Source: CAZHDI01 sp964531285 (lineage in GTDB: Bacteria; Pseudomonadota; Alphaproteobacteria; JAJFIK01). Taken from it: a stretch of 64,000 nt of DNA. The stretch lies in assembly GCA_964531285.1 (NCBI GenBank), contig CAZHDI010000005.1, positions 3,085-67,084 on the forward strand, given 5' to 3'. Shown piece by piece: positions 10,863-19,792 of this stretch; the stretch's first letter is position 1, and each line of letters begins with the position of its first letter. A program made the position numbers and the translations under genes. The notes below the pieces were generated by a model, which did not search any database, was not told the origin of the DNA, and was given only the letters and a program-made list of their open reading frames with translations.

Positions 10863-11341
10863 GCCTCGCCATTGCGCGGCGTCAGGAGAAAATGGCCATG
10901 CAAGGCGGCGATAGGCCGGTCGGGATCGTCCTGCCAGGCCTGGGCGCGGACATTGGCCACCCGCCGCCCGAGCTTGGTGACGAGCGCGCGGGCATAGGTT
11001 TCGACCGGTTTGCCCGAGCGCAGATAATCGACCGAGATATTGACCGGCTTGGGCAGGGTCTCGGTCTCGATGGCCGCCAGCAGTTGGACGATGGCCGCCG
11101 TTTCCAGAAATGCGCCGATCACCCCGCCATGCAGCGCGGGGAGTATGGGATTGCCGATCAGCATATCCTGGAACGGCAGCACCGCGGTCAATTCGCCTCC
11201 GTGCTTGTCGATCCGCACACCGATGAAGTCGGCATAGGGAATGCTGCGGATCACCCGGCCCAGCGCCTCACGGGTCGCCTCGGGGCCGAGGCCGGTCAGA
11301 TCCAGGGTTGTGGCGGCGGTATCGGACATGGGCTGTCTCAC
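10859..11341 (-). CDS. PaaI-type hotdog thioesterase
   Basis: A 160-residue single hotdog-fold protein. PALHGGVIGAFLETAAIVQLL is the PaaI/4HBT signature (HGG preceding the central helix with its acidic residue), and KPVNISVDYLRSGKPVETYARA is the following strand region. It should hydrolyse an acyl-CoA or aryl-CoA. The start given is a GTG at 11341 that overlaps the stop of the preceding thioesterase (GTGA); an ATG twelve bases downstream (MSDTAATT) is an alternative. It forms the middle gene of a thioesterase-thioesterase-MATE operon with four-base overlaps at both junctions, which suggests coordinated production. Confidence 0.85.
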   Translation of the reverse strand: MRQPMSDTAATTLDLTGLGPEATREALGRVIRSIPYADFIGVRIDKHGGELTAVLPFQDMLIGNPILPALHGGVIGAFLETAAIVQLLAAIETETLPKPVNISVDYLRSGKPVETYARALVTKLGRRVANVRAQAWQDDPDRPIAALHGHFLLTPRNGEA

Positions 11342-11814
11342 CCCAACATGAAGGCGCCGGTCGATGTGGCGATGGGATCGTCCCCATCGAGATTGTAAGC
11401 GGTGCCGTGCACAAAGGCGATGGTCCGCGTCCGTTTGATGCAGTGGGCATGGGCATAGATCGGCTGCTCCGGCGTGGCCGGGCGCATGTAATCGATCCGC
11501 AGATCCAGGGTCGCGGTGTTCGTCAGGCGGTCCATCGCGGCGAAAACGGCCATGCCCGAGACATTGTCCAGGATCGTGGTGATCACACCGCCATGGATCA
11601 CGCCGGTTTGCGGGTTGCCGACCAGGCGCGCATCGAACGGCACTCGCACGACCGCATTGGACGCCCAGATGGCTTCCATGGTCATGCCGATCGCCTGCAC
11701 ATGGGGAATGGCGCCCATCATCGCATCGCGCAGGGCGGCATAGTCCTCGGCAAGCGGCGCGGGCGGACGCGGCGCATCGCGCACGCCGGCGGGGAGGGGC
11801 GGATCCTGGCTCAT
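11338..11814 (-). CDS. PaaI-type hotdog thioesterase
   Basis: A 158-residue hotdog thioesterase. The signature is QTGVIHGGVITTILDNVSG, with the conserved HGG and the acidic residue on the central helix, then TATLDLRIDYMRPATPEQP. It differs from its downstream neighbour by a Pro-rich N-terminus and is a paralogue rather than a copy. The ATG at 11814 is preferred because the conserved region starts near residue 20; the open frame extends further upstream without support. It is the first gene of the operon with the second thioesterase and MATE pump, and is divergent from the flavin monooxygenase gene 200 bases away. Two adjacent thioesterases suggest release of a carboxylic acid from CoA, perhaps for export. 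Confidence 0.85.
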   Translation of the reverse strand: MSQDPPLPAGVRDAPRPPAPLAEDYAALRDAMMGAIPHVQAIGMTMEAIWASNAVVRVPFDARLVGNPQTGVIHGGVITTILDNVSGMAVFAAMDRLTNTATLDLRIDYMRPATPEQPIYAHAHCIKRTRTIAFVHGTAYNLDGDDPIATSTGAFMLG

Positions 11815-12014
11815 GGACCCGTTATGCCCCAGCCCGGTGCGGTGCGCCAAGCCTTTCCAGGCTGCCCCAACGTCGCCGGGGTGGCCACCGGTGCGCGCCG
11901 CCGGGACGGGCGGGCGGCGCTTGACGGATGGCCGGTGCCCCTTACGCTGGACTGTCGATGACAAACAGGCGGCAGCCCAGGCAGGCCGCCGCCAAGCGAA
12001 GGAGCGTTGGAGCC

Positions 12015-13421
12015 ATGGCCCGCAAGCAGACCACTGCGCCATTGCCGCATCTGTGCATCATCGGGGCCGGGTGCAGCGGGTTCACGACCGCCAAGGCGCT
12101 CAAAGACCGCGGTCTGACCTTCGACATGTTCGAGATGAGCGATCAGATCGGCGGCAATTGGGTCTACAAGAATAAGAACGGCGTATCGGCCTGCTATCAG
12201 TCGCTCCATATCGACACCTCGAAATACCGCCTGGCCTTCGAGGATTATCCCATCCCGGAGGATTTCCCGGACTTTCCGCATCACAGCCAGCTTCTGGCCT
12301 ATATGAACGATTATGTGGACCACTTCGGTCTGCGCGAGGCGATCTCCTTCAACACGACGGTTGAGCACTGTACGCGCCGCGACGACGGACGTTGGACCGT
12401 CCGTATTCGAACGGAAGGCCAACCGCCCCGGGAGCGGGTCTATGACGGCGTGTTCGTGTGCAACGGCCATCACTGGTCCGCGCGTTGGCCGGAGCCGGCC
12501 TTTCCGGGGGCGGACCGGTTCGAGGGCGTGCAAATGCACAGCCATGACTATCTGACGCCGTTCGAGCCCGTGGACATGCGCGACAAGGCCATTGTCGTGG
12601 TCGGCATGGGCAATTCGGCCATGGACATCGCCTCGGAATTGAGCCAGAAGCCGCTCGGCAAGGTCCTTTATCTGTCCGCGCGGCGGGGCGTTTACATCTT
12701 TCCCAAATACATCAACGGCGTGCCGGCGGATAAGAACCCGGCCCCCGCTTGGATGCCGGCCAGTTGGCGGCGCAAGCTCGCCGCGCGGATCCTGGAGAAG
12801 ACGGTCGGCAGGATGGAGGATTTCGGCCTGCCCAAGCCGGATCACGCACCGCTCGAAGCGCATCCGTCCGTGTCCGGCGAGATCCTCACCCGGCTCGGCT
12901 GCGGCGACATTATCCCCAAGCCCAATATCGCGGAAATCGGTGCGCGGACGGTCCGTTTCGAGGACGGGTCGGAAGTCGAGGCCGATGTGATCATCTACGC
13001 CACCGGCTATAACATCCGCTTTCCCTTCCTGGACGAGTCCCTCGTCGGTCTGGAGAACAATCACATCAAGCTGTTCAAGCGCGTGTTCCGTCCCGACATG
13101 CCGAATCTTTTCTTCATGGGGCTGGCCCAGCCGCTGCCGACCCTGGTGAATTTCGCCGAGCAGCAGGCGCGCTGGCTCGCGGCCTATCTGGTGGGCGAGT
13201 ATCACCTGCCGGACGAAGACGCGATGTGGCGGGCCATCGAAGAGGACGAGGAACGCTTCCTCGGCCATTTCTATCGATCGGCCCGGCACACCATGCAGGT
13301 CGATTTCGACGATTATGTCCGTGACCTGAGAAAAGAATGGCGCCAGGGCACGCGCCGGGCCCGCAGGGCTGGGCATGCCTTGCCCGTGCCGGGCCGTGCC
13401 GATACGGAAACGGCGGCCTGA
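12015..13421 (+). CDS. Flavin-containing monooxygenase
   Basis: A 468-residue FAD/NADPH monooxygenase. The FAD-binding GxGxxG is IIGAGCSGFTTA near residue 15; the NADPH-binding one is VVVGMGNSAMDIA near residue 195. Between them FEGVQMHSHDY fits the FxGxxxHxxxY identifying motif of class B flavoprotein monooxygenases, and IIYATGYNIRFPF supplies the ATGY motif. The EMSDQIGGNWVY segment is also characteristic. Such enzymes oxygenate soft nucleophiles (N, S) or perform Baeyer-Villiger reactions; the substrate is unknown. The start ATG follows GGAG at 12001-12004. A TetR regulator follows 114 bases downstream on the same strand and may control it. Confidence 0.9.
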   Translation: MARKQTTAPLPHLCIIGAGCSGFTTAKALKDRGLTFDMFEMSDQIGGNWVYKNKNGVSACYQSLHIDTSKYRLAFEDYPIPEDFPDFPHHSQLLAYMNDYVDHFGLREAISFNTTVEHCTRRDDGRWTVRIRTEGQPPRERVYDGVFVCNGHHWSARWPEPAFPGADRFEGVQMHSHDYLTPFEPVDMRDKAIVVVGMGNSAMDIASELSQKPLGKVLYLSARRGVYIFPKYINGVPADKNPAPAWMPASWRRKLAARILEKTVGRMEDFGLPKPDHAPLEAHPSVSGEILTRLGCGDIIPKPNIAEIGARTVRFEDGSEVEADVIIYATGYNIRFPFLDESLVGLENNHIKLFKRVFRPDMPNLFFMGLAQPLPTLVNFAEQQARWLAAYLVGEYHLPDEDAMWRAIEEDEERFLGHFYRSARHTMQVDFDDYVRDLRKEWRQGTRRARRAGHALPVPGRADTETAA

Positions 13422-13535
13422 ATGCGGGTGCGCCCCGAGGGCGGCGAATGATCCATTCTCTTGGGCGCGGCCATGGAGTAGACTTATGAGACCGGGGTGC
13501 TGTCTGCCCCGGCGCGTAACCAGCGGCCCTGTTTG

Positions 13536-14186
13536 ATGTCTTCCCCGACCGATACGCTTTCCACCGCCGATCCCGCTGCCCCCCAGGGCAAGCGCGAAGC
13601 CACAAAAGCCAGCAACCGTCAAGCCATCCTGGATGCGGCCCGCGCCGTGTTCGGCGAACTGGGCTATGGCGCGACGACCGTGCGCGACATCATCCGCCGC
13701 ACCGGGCTCGCATCGGGCACGTTCTACAATTATTTCAAGTCGAAGGAGGAGGTGTTCGAGGCCCTGATGGACCAGAACGCCCTTCAGGTCCGCCCCCGAT
13801 TGAGCGAAACCCGTGCTGCGGCGCAAAGCTTCGAGGATTTCGCGCGCGGGATGTTCGCGACCTTTTTCGGCTTCTGCCGGGACGATCAGAGCGCCTATGC
13901 CATGATGCGGCGCAATGCGGGGCATTTGCGGGTGCGGGTCGATACGCCGGAGGTGGTGGCCGGGTTCGAGGAACTGCAGGCGGATCTTGAGCGCGCGATC
14001 GAGGCGGGGCTTCTGCCCCGGGTCGATGCGGGCTATCTGACAGCGGCCTTTGTCGGTGTGGCGTTCGAGATCGGCGACCGTTTGGTGTTGCGCGAAAAGA
14101 TCGACGTGACCGAGGCAACCGAATTTGCCACGGCTCTCTTCATGGGCGGCATCAAGGCGCTGCCGGTGAGCGAGCCCGAGGGCTGA
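13536..14186 (+). CDS. TetR family transcriptional regulator
   Basis: A 216-residue regulator. The TetR N-terminal HTH is clear: NRQAILDAARAVFGELGYGATTVRDI followed by RRTGLASGTFYNYFKSKEEVFEAL. The C-terminal ligand-binding domain (about residues 85-205) is not diagnostic. The ATG at 13536 is used; an in-frame GTG at 13497 is possible, and neither has a strong ribosome-binding site. It lies between the flavin monooxygenase and the quinone oxidoreductase genes, all on the plus strand with gaps of 114 and 38 bases, so it probably represses one or both in response to a small hydrophobic ligand. No clear operator was found by eye. Confidence 0.9.
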   Translation: MSSPTDTLSTADPAAPQGKREATKASNRQAILDAARAVFGELGYGATTVRDIIRRTGLASGTFYNYFKSKEEVFEALMDQNALQVRPRLSETRAAAQSFEDFARGMFATFFGFCRDDQSAYAMMRRNAGHLRVRVDTPEVVAGFEELQADLERAIEAGLLPRVDAGYLTAAFVGVAFEIGDRLVLREKIDVTEATEFATALFMGGIKALPVSEPEG

Positions 14187-14224
14187 CGATCCGGCCGTCT
14201 CACAGCGAAGCCACTGGAGATCCC

Positions 14225-15232
14225 ATGCGCGCCTTGGCCGTCATTGTTGAGACCCTCTCGGAGGATTTCTCCGGCGTCGTTATCCGTGAGACCGACGTGC
14301 CCGATCCGGGGCCCGGCGAGGTGACCATCGCCATGCGCGCCGCGTCGGTGAATTTCCCCGATGTGCTGATGACCCGGGGCGCCTATCAACTCAAACCCGA
14401 TCTGCCATTTGCGCTGGGGATGGAAGGCGCGGGCGTGATTGCCAAGGCCGGCGCGGAGGTCACCGGGCTGCGCGAAGGCGATCCCGTGCTGGCCGGTACG
14501 CGCATCGGTGCCATGGCGACCTATGCGACCGTGCCGGCGGCCGCGGTGCGCGCCAAGCCGGACCGGCTGAGCTTTGCTCAGGCGGCGGCCTATCCGGCGG
14601 CCTATCTGACCGCTTATGTGGGGCTGGTCCGCCGGGGCCATCTGGAAGCCGGTGAGACCGCGCTCATTCATGGCGCATCGGGCGGCGTCGGTCTGGCCGC
14701 GGTCGATCTTGCAAAACTCCTGGGCGCCCATGTCATCGCAACCGGTGGCAATCCGGACAAACTCCGTGTGGTGAAGGACTACGGTGCGGACCATGTCTTG
14801 TGTTATCAAGATGCGGACGGTGCGTTCACGGGGTTTCGCGAAGAGGTCAAGGCACTGACCGGCGGGCGCGGCGCCGACGTGATCTATGATCCGGTCGGCG
14901 GCGATGTGTTCGATGACTCCGTGCGCTGTATCGCCTGGGGCGGACGGCTCCTCGTGATCGGCTTCGCGGGCGGACGTATTCCGACGGTCAAGGCCAATAT
15001 GCCGCTCATCAAGGGATTTTCCGTGGTCGGCGTGCGGGCTGGCGAGTATGGCCGCCGCGATCCGGTCAAGGGCGCCGAGAATATCCGGCGGATCGATGCC
15101 TGGGCCGCCGAGGGCAAGATCAATCCCTATATCTGTGCGGAAATTCCCATCGGACGTGCCATCGATGCGCTCGCCATGCTGGTCGAGCGCAGGGCAATCG
15201 GCAAGGTCGTCGTGACGATGGATGTGGCCTGA
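14225..15232 (+). CDS. NADPH:quinone oxidoreductase, zinc-free MDR family
   Basis: A 335-residue medium-chain reductase of the quinone oxidoreductase branch. It has the N-terminal GroES-like domain (AASVNFPDVLMTRGAYQ, LPFALGMEGAGV), no structural zinc cysteines, and a Rossmann domain whose nucleotide site is LIHGASGGVGLAAVDLA. It would reduce quinones or enoyl compounds with NADPH. The gene begins 38 bases after the TetR gene behind GGAG at 14215-14218, so the two may be co-transcribed. A 211-base intergenic stretch with REP-like hairpins follows it. Confidence 0.88.
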   Translation: MRALAVIVETLSEDFSGVVIRETDVPDPGPGEVTIAMRAASVNFPDVLMTRGAYQLKPDLPFALGMEGAGVIAKAGAEVTGLREGDPVLAGTRIGAMATYATVPAAAVRAKPDRLSFAQAAAYPAAYLTAYVGLVRRGHLEAGETALIHGASGGVGLAAVDLAKLLGAHVIATGGNPDKLRVVKDYGADHVLCYQDADGAFTGFREEVKALTGGRGADVIYDPVGGDVFDDSVRCIAWGGRLLVIGFAGGRIPTVKANMPLIKGFSVVGVRAGEYGRRDPVKGAENIRRIDAWAAEGKINPYICAEIPIGRAIDALAMLVERRAIGKVVVTMDVA

Positions 15233-15301
15233 CAGACAGTTGAAAAACCCGTCATTCCGGTCCGATCTTGAGGTATCGATTTAAAATAATCCGCATGCGT
15301 C

Positions 15302-15405
15302 ATTCCTGCGAACGCGGGAATCCAGGGCTGCAAGGCGGTGCGCCGGACAGAATCGTCGAAATCGTCGCCCATGGATGCCGGAACTGCGCTGCGCTTGTCC
15401 GGCAT
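15302..15405. repeat. REP-like hairpin pair in intergenic region
   Basis: Two inverted repeats lie between the oxidoreductase and the GNAT gene. The first, 15302-15321, is ATTCC/GGAAT with an inner GCG/CGC, the form of the dispersed alphaproteobacterial REP hairpin. The second, 15375-15405, has perfect 8-base arms ATGCCGGA/TCCGGCAT around a 15-base centre. The same 31-base element occurs in the opposite orientation at 54468-54498 with three mismatches in the centre. Both genes end here (convergent), as is usual for REP elements. Confidence 0.7.
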
Positions 15406-15443
15406 GACGATTCTGGCGGAGGTCCACGTTTTCGGCACCCAGC

Positions 15444-15926
15444 CTAGAGCCGGCACTCCATATAGACCACATGGTCGAGCGGGTTGTCGTAATACGCGCC
15501 GCATTCGGTAAATCCCAGACTGCGGTAAAGCGCGATGGCCGGCTGAAGGCGCTCCAGCGTATCCAGGCGCATCAGGCGATAGCCGCGCGCCCGGGCCTCA
15601 TCCAGAAGCCGTATGCTGAGCAAGCGGCCGAGCCCGTGCCTTTGAAAGGCGTTCGGGACATAAAGACGCTTCATTTCACACGCAACGGAGTCGATCGGGC
15701 GCAGCCCCACCGCGCCGGCTGCCGCGTCGCCGATCCGCCCCAGGAGCAGCACGTCATAGCCGTGCGGAAAGCGCGCCATCTCCTCGTCGAAGCCCTGAAA
15801 GCACAGATCCACACCGAGCCAGGCCTGATAGGCCAGAAACAGGTCCTTGACAGCGGCGATATCGGCGCCGGTCACGGCCGGCGCAACGGATGGCGGGGCG
15901 GCGGATCCGGCCTTGGTGGTGCGCAT
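15444..15926 (-). CDS. GNAT family N-acetyltransferase
   Basis: A 160-residue acetyl-CoA-dependent acetyltransferase. The acetyl-CoA loop is VPNAFQRHGLGRLLSIRLLDEA (motif A, R/QxxGxG/A) and motif B follows as YRSLGFTECGAYYDNP. Upstream VACEMKRLYV is the strand that leads into it. The wording of these motifs (CEMKRLYV, GF...Y.NP) resembles GNATs acting on small amines or amino acids, but substrate is unknown. The gene converges on the quinone oxidoreductase gene across the REP-like hairpins and is divergent from the two-helix membrane protein gene. Confidence 0.85.
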   Translation of the reverse strand: MRTTKAGSAAPPSVAPAVTGADIAAVKDLFLAYQAWLGVDLCFQGFDEEMARFPHGYDVLLLGRIGDAAAGAVGLRPIDSVACEMKRLYVPNAFQRHGLGRLLSIRLLDEARARGYRLMRLDTLERLQPAIALYRSLGFTECGAYYDNPLDHVVYMECRL

Positions 15927-16103
15927 ACGAACAAATCCTTAACGGCGCGTCGGCGCACGCGCCGGTCCACGGATGGGGCGGGCGATTCACGCAATGTTAT
16001 GGCGCGGTGCTTAGGCTAGCGATCCGGTAGCGATTGGGCAATCCGGCCGGTCCTGATCGGGCAACACATCGGACCGGCCTTTATGGAGAGAAGGAATCAG
16101 CGG

Positions 16104-16379
16104 ATGCAGCAATTTAGCCTGACCGATGCGCGTATGGCGCGCTGGATGACCATCACGGGATGGGTCGTGATCGCCAGTGCCGTGGGCCTGTTCTTTATCG
16201 GATCGAATTGGGGCGCGGCGGGAATGCTCGGCTTCGGCGGCGGCGCGCTGGCGATTGCCGGTCTGCGGGCGCAGGGCCGCATTTCCTTCTTCGACGATGC
16301 CGACGCACCGGCGGATGCGACCGAGACGGTCCGTCCGGTCGCCGGTCCCGAGGCGGGTCTTGAGCAAACCTCGCGCTGA
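16104..16379 (+). CDS. Small two-helix membrane protein, paired with the next gene
   Basis: A 91-residue protein with two hydrophobic helices (about 15-33 and 40-56) and an acidic, Ala-rich tail beginning RISFFDDADAPADATE. The ATG at 16104 has a strong ribosome-binding site (GAGAAGGA at 16088-16095), so I prefer it to the ATG at 16083. No family is recognised. Its hairpin-plus-acidic-linker layout (ARMARWMTITGW, GLRAQGRISFFDD) parallels the N-terminus of the following protein (DVRLWLITIGG, GVWTGRTGTTVLLLEDE), suggesting that the two genes arose by duplication with loss or gain of the receiver domain. The next gene starts ten bases after this stop. Confidence 0.65.
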   Translation: MQQFSLTDARMARWMTITGWVVIASAVGLFFIGSNWGAAGMLGFGGGALAIAGLRAQGRISFFDDADAPADATETVRPVAGPEAGLEQTSR

Positions 16380-16389
16380 CGCCGCCGCC

Positions 16390-17220
16390 ATGGAACACCG
16401 TCCAACCAAAGGCCTGTCCCCCGGTGCGGATCCCTCGATGACCGACGGCGCCGACGTGCGGCTGTGGCTGATCACGATCGGCGGCACGGCCGTCGCCGGG
16501 GCCGGTGCGGGCGGGCTGTTCGGCATGCCATGGCCGGCCGCGGCGGTTCTCGCGTTTGCCGGTCTGATCCTGATCGGCGCCGGGGTGTGGACCGGGCGCA
16601 CAGGGACCACGGTGCTGCTGTTGGAGGATGAGGTTCCGGACACCGAGCCTGCCGACGCCGGCGCGCATGACCCGGCCGGTCCGGCGCGCGCGGCTGTCGA
16701 GTCCCTGGGCGCGAAAATCCTCATTGTCGAAGACAATCCGCTCAATCAGAAGATCACGGCGGCGATGCTGGCCAGCCAGGGCTATCGCTTCGAGATCGCC
16801 GAGAACGGCGCGGTGGCTCTCGACGAAGTGGAGACGGGCGCTTACGGCCTGGTGCTCATGGACATCCAGATGCCGGTCATGGACGGGCTGGAGGCCACGC
16901 GGCAGATCCGCGCCATGCCGCCGCCTTTTGCGGACATGCCCATCGTCGCGGTGACCGCCAACACGCTGCGCGGGGATAAGGAAACCTATCTGGCGGCCGG
17001 GCTCAACGATGTGGTGACCAAGCCGGTCGATCCGACGCTTCTGATCGGCATGGTGCGTGACTATTTCGGACCTTCCGAATTGATGATCAAAGCCATGGCG
17101 GACGCGCAAGCCGATGAGGCGGATGACCCCGCGCCCGGCGCGTGCGGCCAGACCGGGGAGGCGCCTCCCCTGGCCCAGCGCTCCCGGGCGGCCGGACAAA
17201 CCTTTCTGCCGGACCGATAG
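16390..17220 (+). CDS. Membrane-anchored response-regulator receiver protein
   Basis: A 276-residue protein. Residues about 23-68 form a two-helix membrane hairpin, followed by an acidic linker and a complete CheY-like receiver at about 108-226. Receiver residues are intact: acidic pair E114/D115, phospho-acceptor D158 in LVLMDIQMPVMDG, T189 in VAVTAN and K211 in TKP. The wording NPLNQKITAAML is that of receivers fused to hybrid histidine kinases. There is no output domain; the last 50 residues are low-complexity. A start at the ATG of 16438 is also possible. It would act as a phosphate sink or docking module at the inner membrane. No histidine kinase is encoded nearby. Confidence 0.8.
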   Translation: MEHRPTKGLSPGADPSMTDGADVRLWLITIGGTAVAGAGAGGLFGMPWPAAAVLAFAGLILIGAGVWTGRTGTTVLLLEDEVPDTEPADAGAHDPAGPARAAVESLGAKILIVEDNPLNQKITAAMLASQGYRFEIAENGAVALDEVETGAYGLVLMDIQMPVMDGLEATRQIRAMPPPFADMPIVAVTANTLRGDKETYLAAGLNDVVTKPVDPTLLIGMVRDYFGPSELMIKAMADAQADEADDPAPGACGQTGEAPPLAQRSRAAGQTFLPDR

Positions 17221-17284
17221 GCGCAGCCGGGCGCGGGCCGGTTCGCCGCGCTGACGCCGCGGCGGGATTGCGCTATGACGGAGC

Positions 17285-19792
17285 ATGCCAAAGCGCAGCG
17301 CCGCCGACCCGCCGACATCGCCCGCATCCGGTCTTCCCGCCCCGCTCGCCGGCTGGTTCGCTGCGCGCGGCTGGGAGCCGAGACCCCATCAGCTGGCCCT
17401 GCTCAACACCGTGTCGGGCGGGGCTTCGGCCCTGCTCATCGCGCCCACGGGCGGCGGCAAGACCCTGGCGGGGTTTCTGCCCAGTCTGTGCGATCTGGTC
17501 CGGAACCCGCCGAACCGGCGCCGCCTTCATACCCTCTATATTTCGCCGCTCAAGGCCCTGACCACGGATGTCGCGCGCAATGTCGAAACGCCCGTGCGCG
17601 AGGCGGGGCTCGATATCCGGCTGGAGACCCGCACCGGCGACACACCGGCCCATAAGCGCCAGCGTCAGCGCAGCACGCCGCCGGACATGCTTCTGACGAC
17701 CCCGGAGCAATTGGCGCTGCTGCTCGCCTATAAGGACAGTGCGGATTATTTCCAGGGCCTGCGCTTCGTCATCATCGACGAACTGCACGCGCTCGATAAT
17801 ACCAAGCGCGGCGAACTGCTTTCTCTCGGTCTGGCGCGGCTCTCCCGCCTTGCGCCCAATCTGCGCCGGATCGGCCTGTCGGCCACTGTTCACGACCCGG
17901 ACCGTCTGCGCCGCCATCTGGTACCTCAGCCCGAAGGGGGCACCGCCCTGGCCGACCTGATCGAGGGCGAGGGCGGCGCGGTCCCGGATGTCACGGTTCT
18001 GGCCTCCGAGGCGCATATTCCGTGGTCGGGCCATTCGGCGCGCCATGCCATGGACGAAATCTACGCTGCCATCCAGGCCGCGACCATGACACTGGTGTTC
18101 GTCAACACCCGGTCCCAGGCGGAAGTGGTGTTCCAGTCGCTGTGGCGCATCAACGAGGCGAACCTGCCGATCGCACTCCATCACGGCTCGCTCGATGTCG
18201 AGCAGCGCCGCAAGGTCGAGACCGCCATGAGCGACGGGCGGCTGCGGGCGGTGGTGTGCACCTCGACCCTCGATCTGGGGATCGATTGGGGGGCGGTGGA
18301 TCTGGTGATCAATGTCGGCGCGCCGAAGGGCGCAAGCCGCCTGCTGCAACGCATCGGACGGGCCAATCACCGGCTCGATGAACCCAGCCGCGCGCTGCTG
18401 GTGCCGGCGAACCGCTTCGAGGTGCTCGAATGCACCGCCGCGCGCGAAGCGGCCTTGGCCCATGTGCTCGACGGCGCGCCGGGGCGCCGGGGCGGGCTCG
18501 ATGTCCTGGCCCAGCATGTGCTCGGCATGGCCTGCGCCGAACCGTTCCGCCTCGATACTCTGTATGAGGAAGTCGTGTCGGCGGCGCCTTACGCCGATCT
18601 CGATTACGAGACGTTCGAACAGGTGGTCGATTTCGTCGCGACCGGCGGCTATGCCTTGCGCGCCTATGACCGGTTCCGCCGCATCACCCGGGACAGGGAC
18701 GGCACCCTGCGCGTCGCCCATCCACGCATCGCCCAAGGGTATCGGATGAATGTCGGCACCATTGTCGAAGCGCCCATGCTGAAAGTCCGCCTGACCCGGG
18801 GTAGGGCGGGCAAGACCGGCCGGCCCGTGGGCCGGGGCGGACGGGTGCTCGGTGAGGTCGAGGAATACATGATCGAACAGCTCACGCCGGGCGATACGTT
18901 CCTGTTCGCCGGCGAGGTTCTGCGCTTTGAAACACTACAGGAGACGGAAGTTCTGGTGACCCGCGCGGGCGGTGAGGATCCCATGGTGCCGACTTGGGTG
19001 GGCGGGAAATTTCCGCTGTCCACCTATCTGGCCGCGCGGGTGCGTGAGATGATTTTCAACCCAAAGCAATGGGACGCGCTGCCCGGGCCGGTGGGCGAAT
19101 GGCTGGAGATCCAGCGCAAGCGCTCGATTCTGCCGCATCCCGATCAGATGCTTGTGGAGACCTTCCCGCGCGGCGCCAAGCATTATCTGGTCTGCTATCC
19201 CTTCGAAGGACGTCTGGCGCACCAAACCCTCGGCATGCTGATCACCCGGCGGCTGGAGCGGGCCGGATGCCAGCCGCTCGGCTTTGTGGCCAATGACTAC
19301 GCGCTCGCCGTGTGGTCCCTGCGCGATGCCGGCGGTGAATCCATGGAGGCCCTTTTCGATCAGGACATGCTCGGGGACGACCTGGAAGCCTGGCTGGCCG
19401 AGTCGGCTCTTCTGAAGCGGACCTTCCGTCAGTGTGCGGTGATCGCGGGCATGATCGAACGGCGCCATCCGGGCAAGGAAAAGACCGGGCGCCAGATGAC
19501 ATTCTCCTCGGACCTCATTTATGATGTGTTGCGCTCCCATGAGCCCGATCACATCCTGTTGAAGGCGGCCTGGGCGGATGCCTCGGCGGGCCTTTTGGAC
19601 ATCGGGCGGCTGGGCGATCTTCTCACCCGCATTCAGGGGCGAATCGTGCATCAACCGCTGGAACGCGTCTCGCCGCTGGCGGTGCCGGTCATGTTGGAGA
19701 TCGGCCGGGAGCCGGTCTATGGCGCCGCCGGGGACGCGCTCCTGGGCGAGGTTGCCGACGATCTGATCGAGGAGGCCATCCGTCTTGACTGA
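17285..19792 (+). CDS. Ligase-associated-type Lhr DEXH helicase
   Basis: An 835-residue superfamily 2 helicase of the Lhr-core type. Walker A is APTGGGKT at about 53-60, the DEXH box is IIDELHAL at about 163-170, and the second RecA domain shows LHHGSLDVEQRR and QRIGRANHR. The C-terminal half (Lhr winged-helix and beta-barrel region) matches the 'ligase-associated DNA damage response DEXH box helicase' family in length and wording. These helicases usually sit with an ATP-dependent DNA ligase, an exonuclease and PdeM. Here only PdeM follows, overlapping the end of this gene by eight bases; the ligase and exonuclease are not in the window. Confidence 0.9.
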   Translation: MPKRSAADPPTSPASGLPAPLAGWFAARGWEPRPHQLALLNTVSGGASALLIAPTGGGKTLAGFLPSLCDLVRNPPNRRRLHTLYISPLKALTTDVARNVETPVREAGLDIRLETRTGDTPAHKRQRQRSTPPDMLLTTPEQLALLLAYKDSADYFQGLRFVIIDELHALDNTKRGELLSLGLARLSRLAPNLRRIGLSATVHDPDRLRRHLVPQPEGGTALADLIEGEGGAVPDVTVLASEAHIPWSGHSARHAMDEIYAAIQAATMTLVFVNTRSQAEVVFQSLWRINEANLPIALHHGSLDVEQRRKVETAMSDGRLRAVVCTSTLDLGIDWGAVDLVINVGAPKGASRLLQRIGRANHRLDEPSRALLVPANRFEVLECTAAREAALAHVLDGAPGRRGGLDVLAQHVLGMACAEPFRLDTLYEEVVSAAPYADLDYETFEQVVDFVATGGYALRAYDRFRRITRDRDGTLRVAHPRIAQGYRMNVGTIVEAPMLKVRLTRGRAGKTGRPVGRGGRVLGEVEEYMIEQLTPGDTFLFAGEVLRFETLQETEVLVTRAGGEDPMVPTWVGGKFPLSTYLAARVREMIFNPKQWDALPGPVGEWLEIQRKRSILPHPDQMLVETFPRGAKHYLVCYPFEGRLAHQTLGMLITRRLERAGCQPLGFVANDYALAVWSLRDAGGESMEALFDQDMLGDDLEAWLAESALLKRTFRQCAVIAGMIERRHPGKEKTGRQMTFSSDLIYDVLRSHEPDHILLKAAWADASAGLLDIGRLGDLLTRIQGRIVHQPLERVSPLAVPVMLEIGREPVYGAAGDALLGEVADDLIEEAIRLD

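Noticed and set aside
11811..13925. A 700-codon minus-strand frame over the flavin monooxygenase and TetR genes
   Set aside because: Antisense to two well-supported genes, with no family resemblance.
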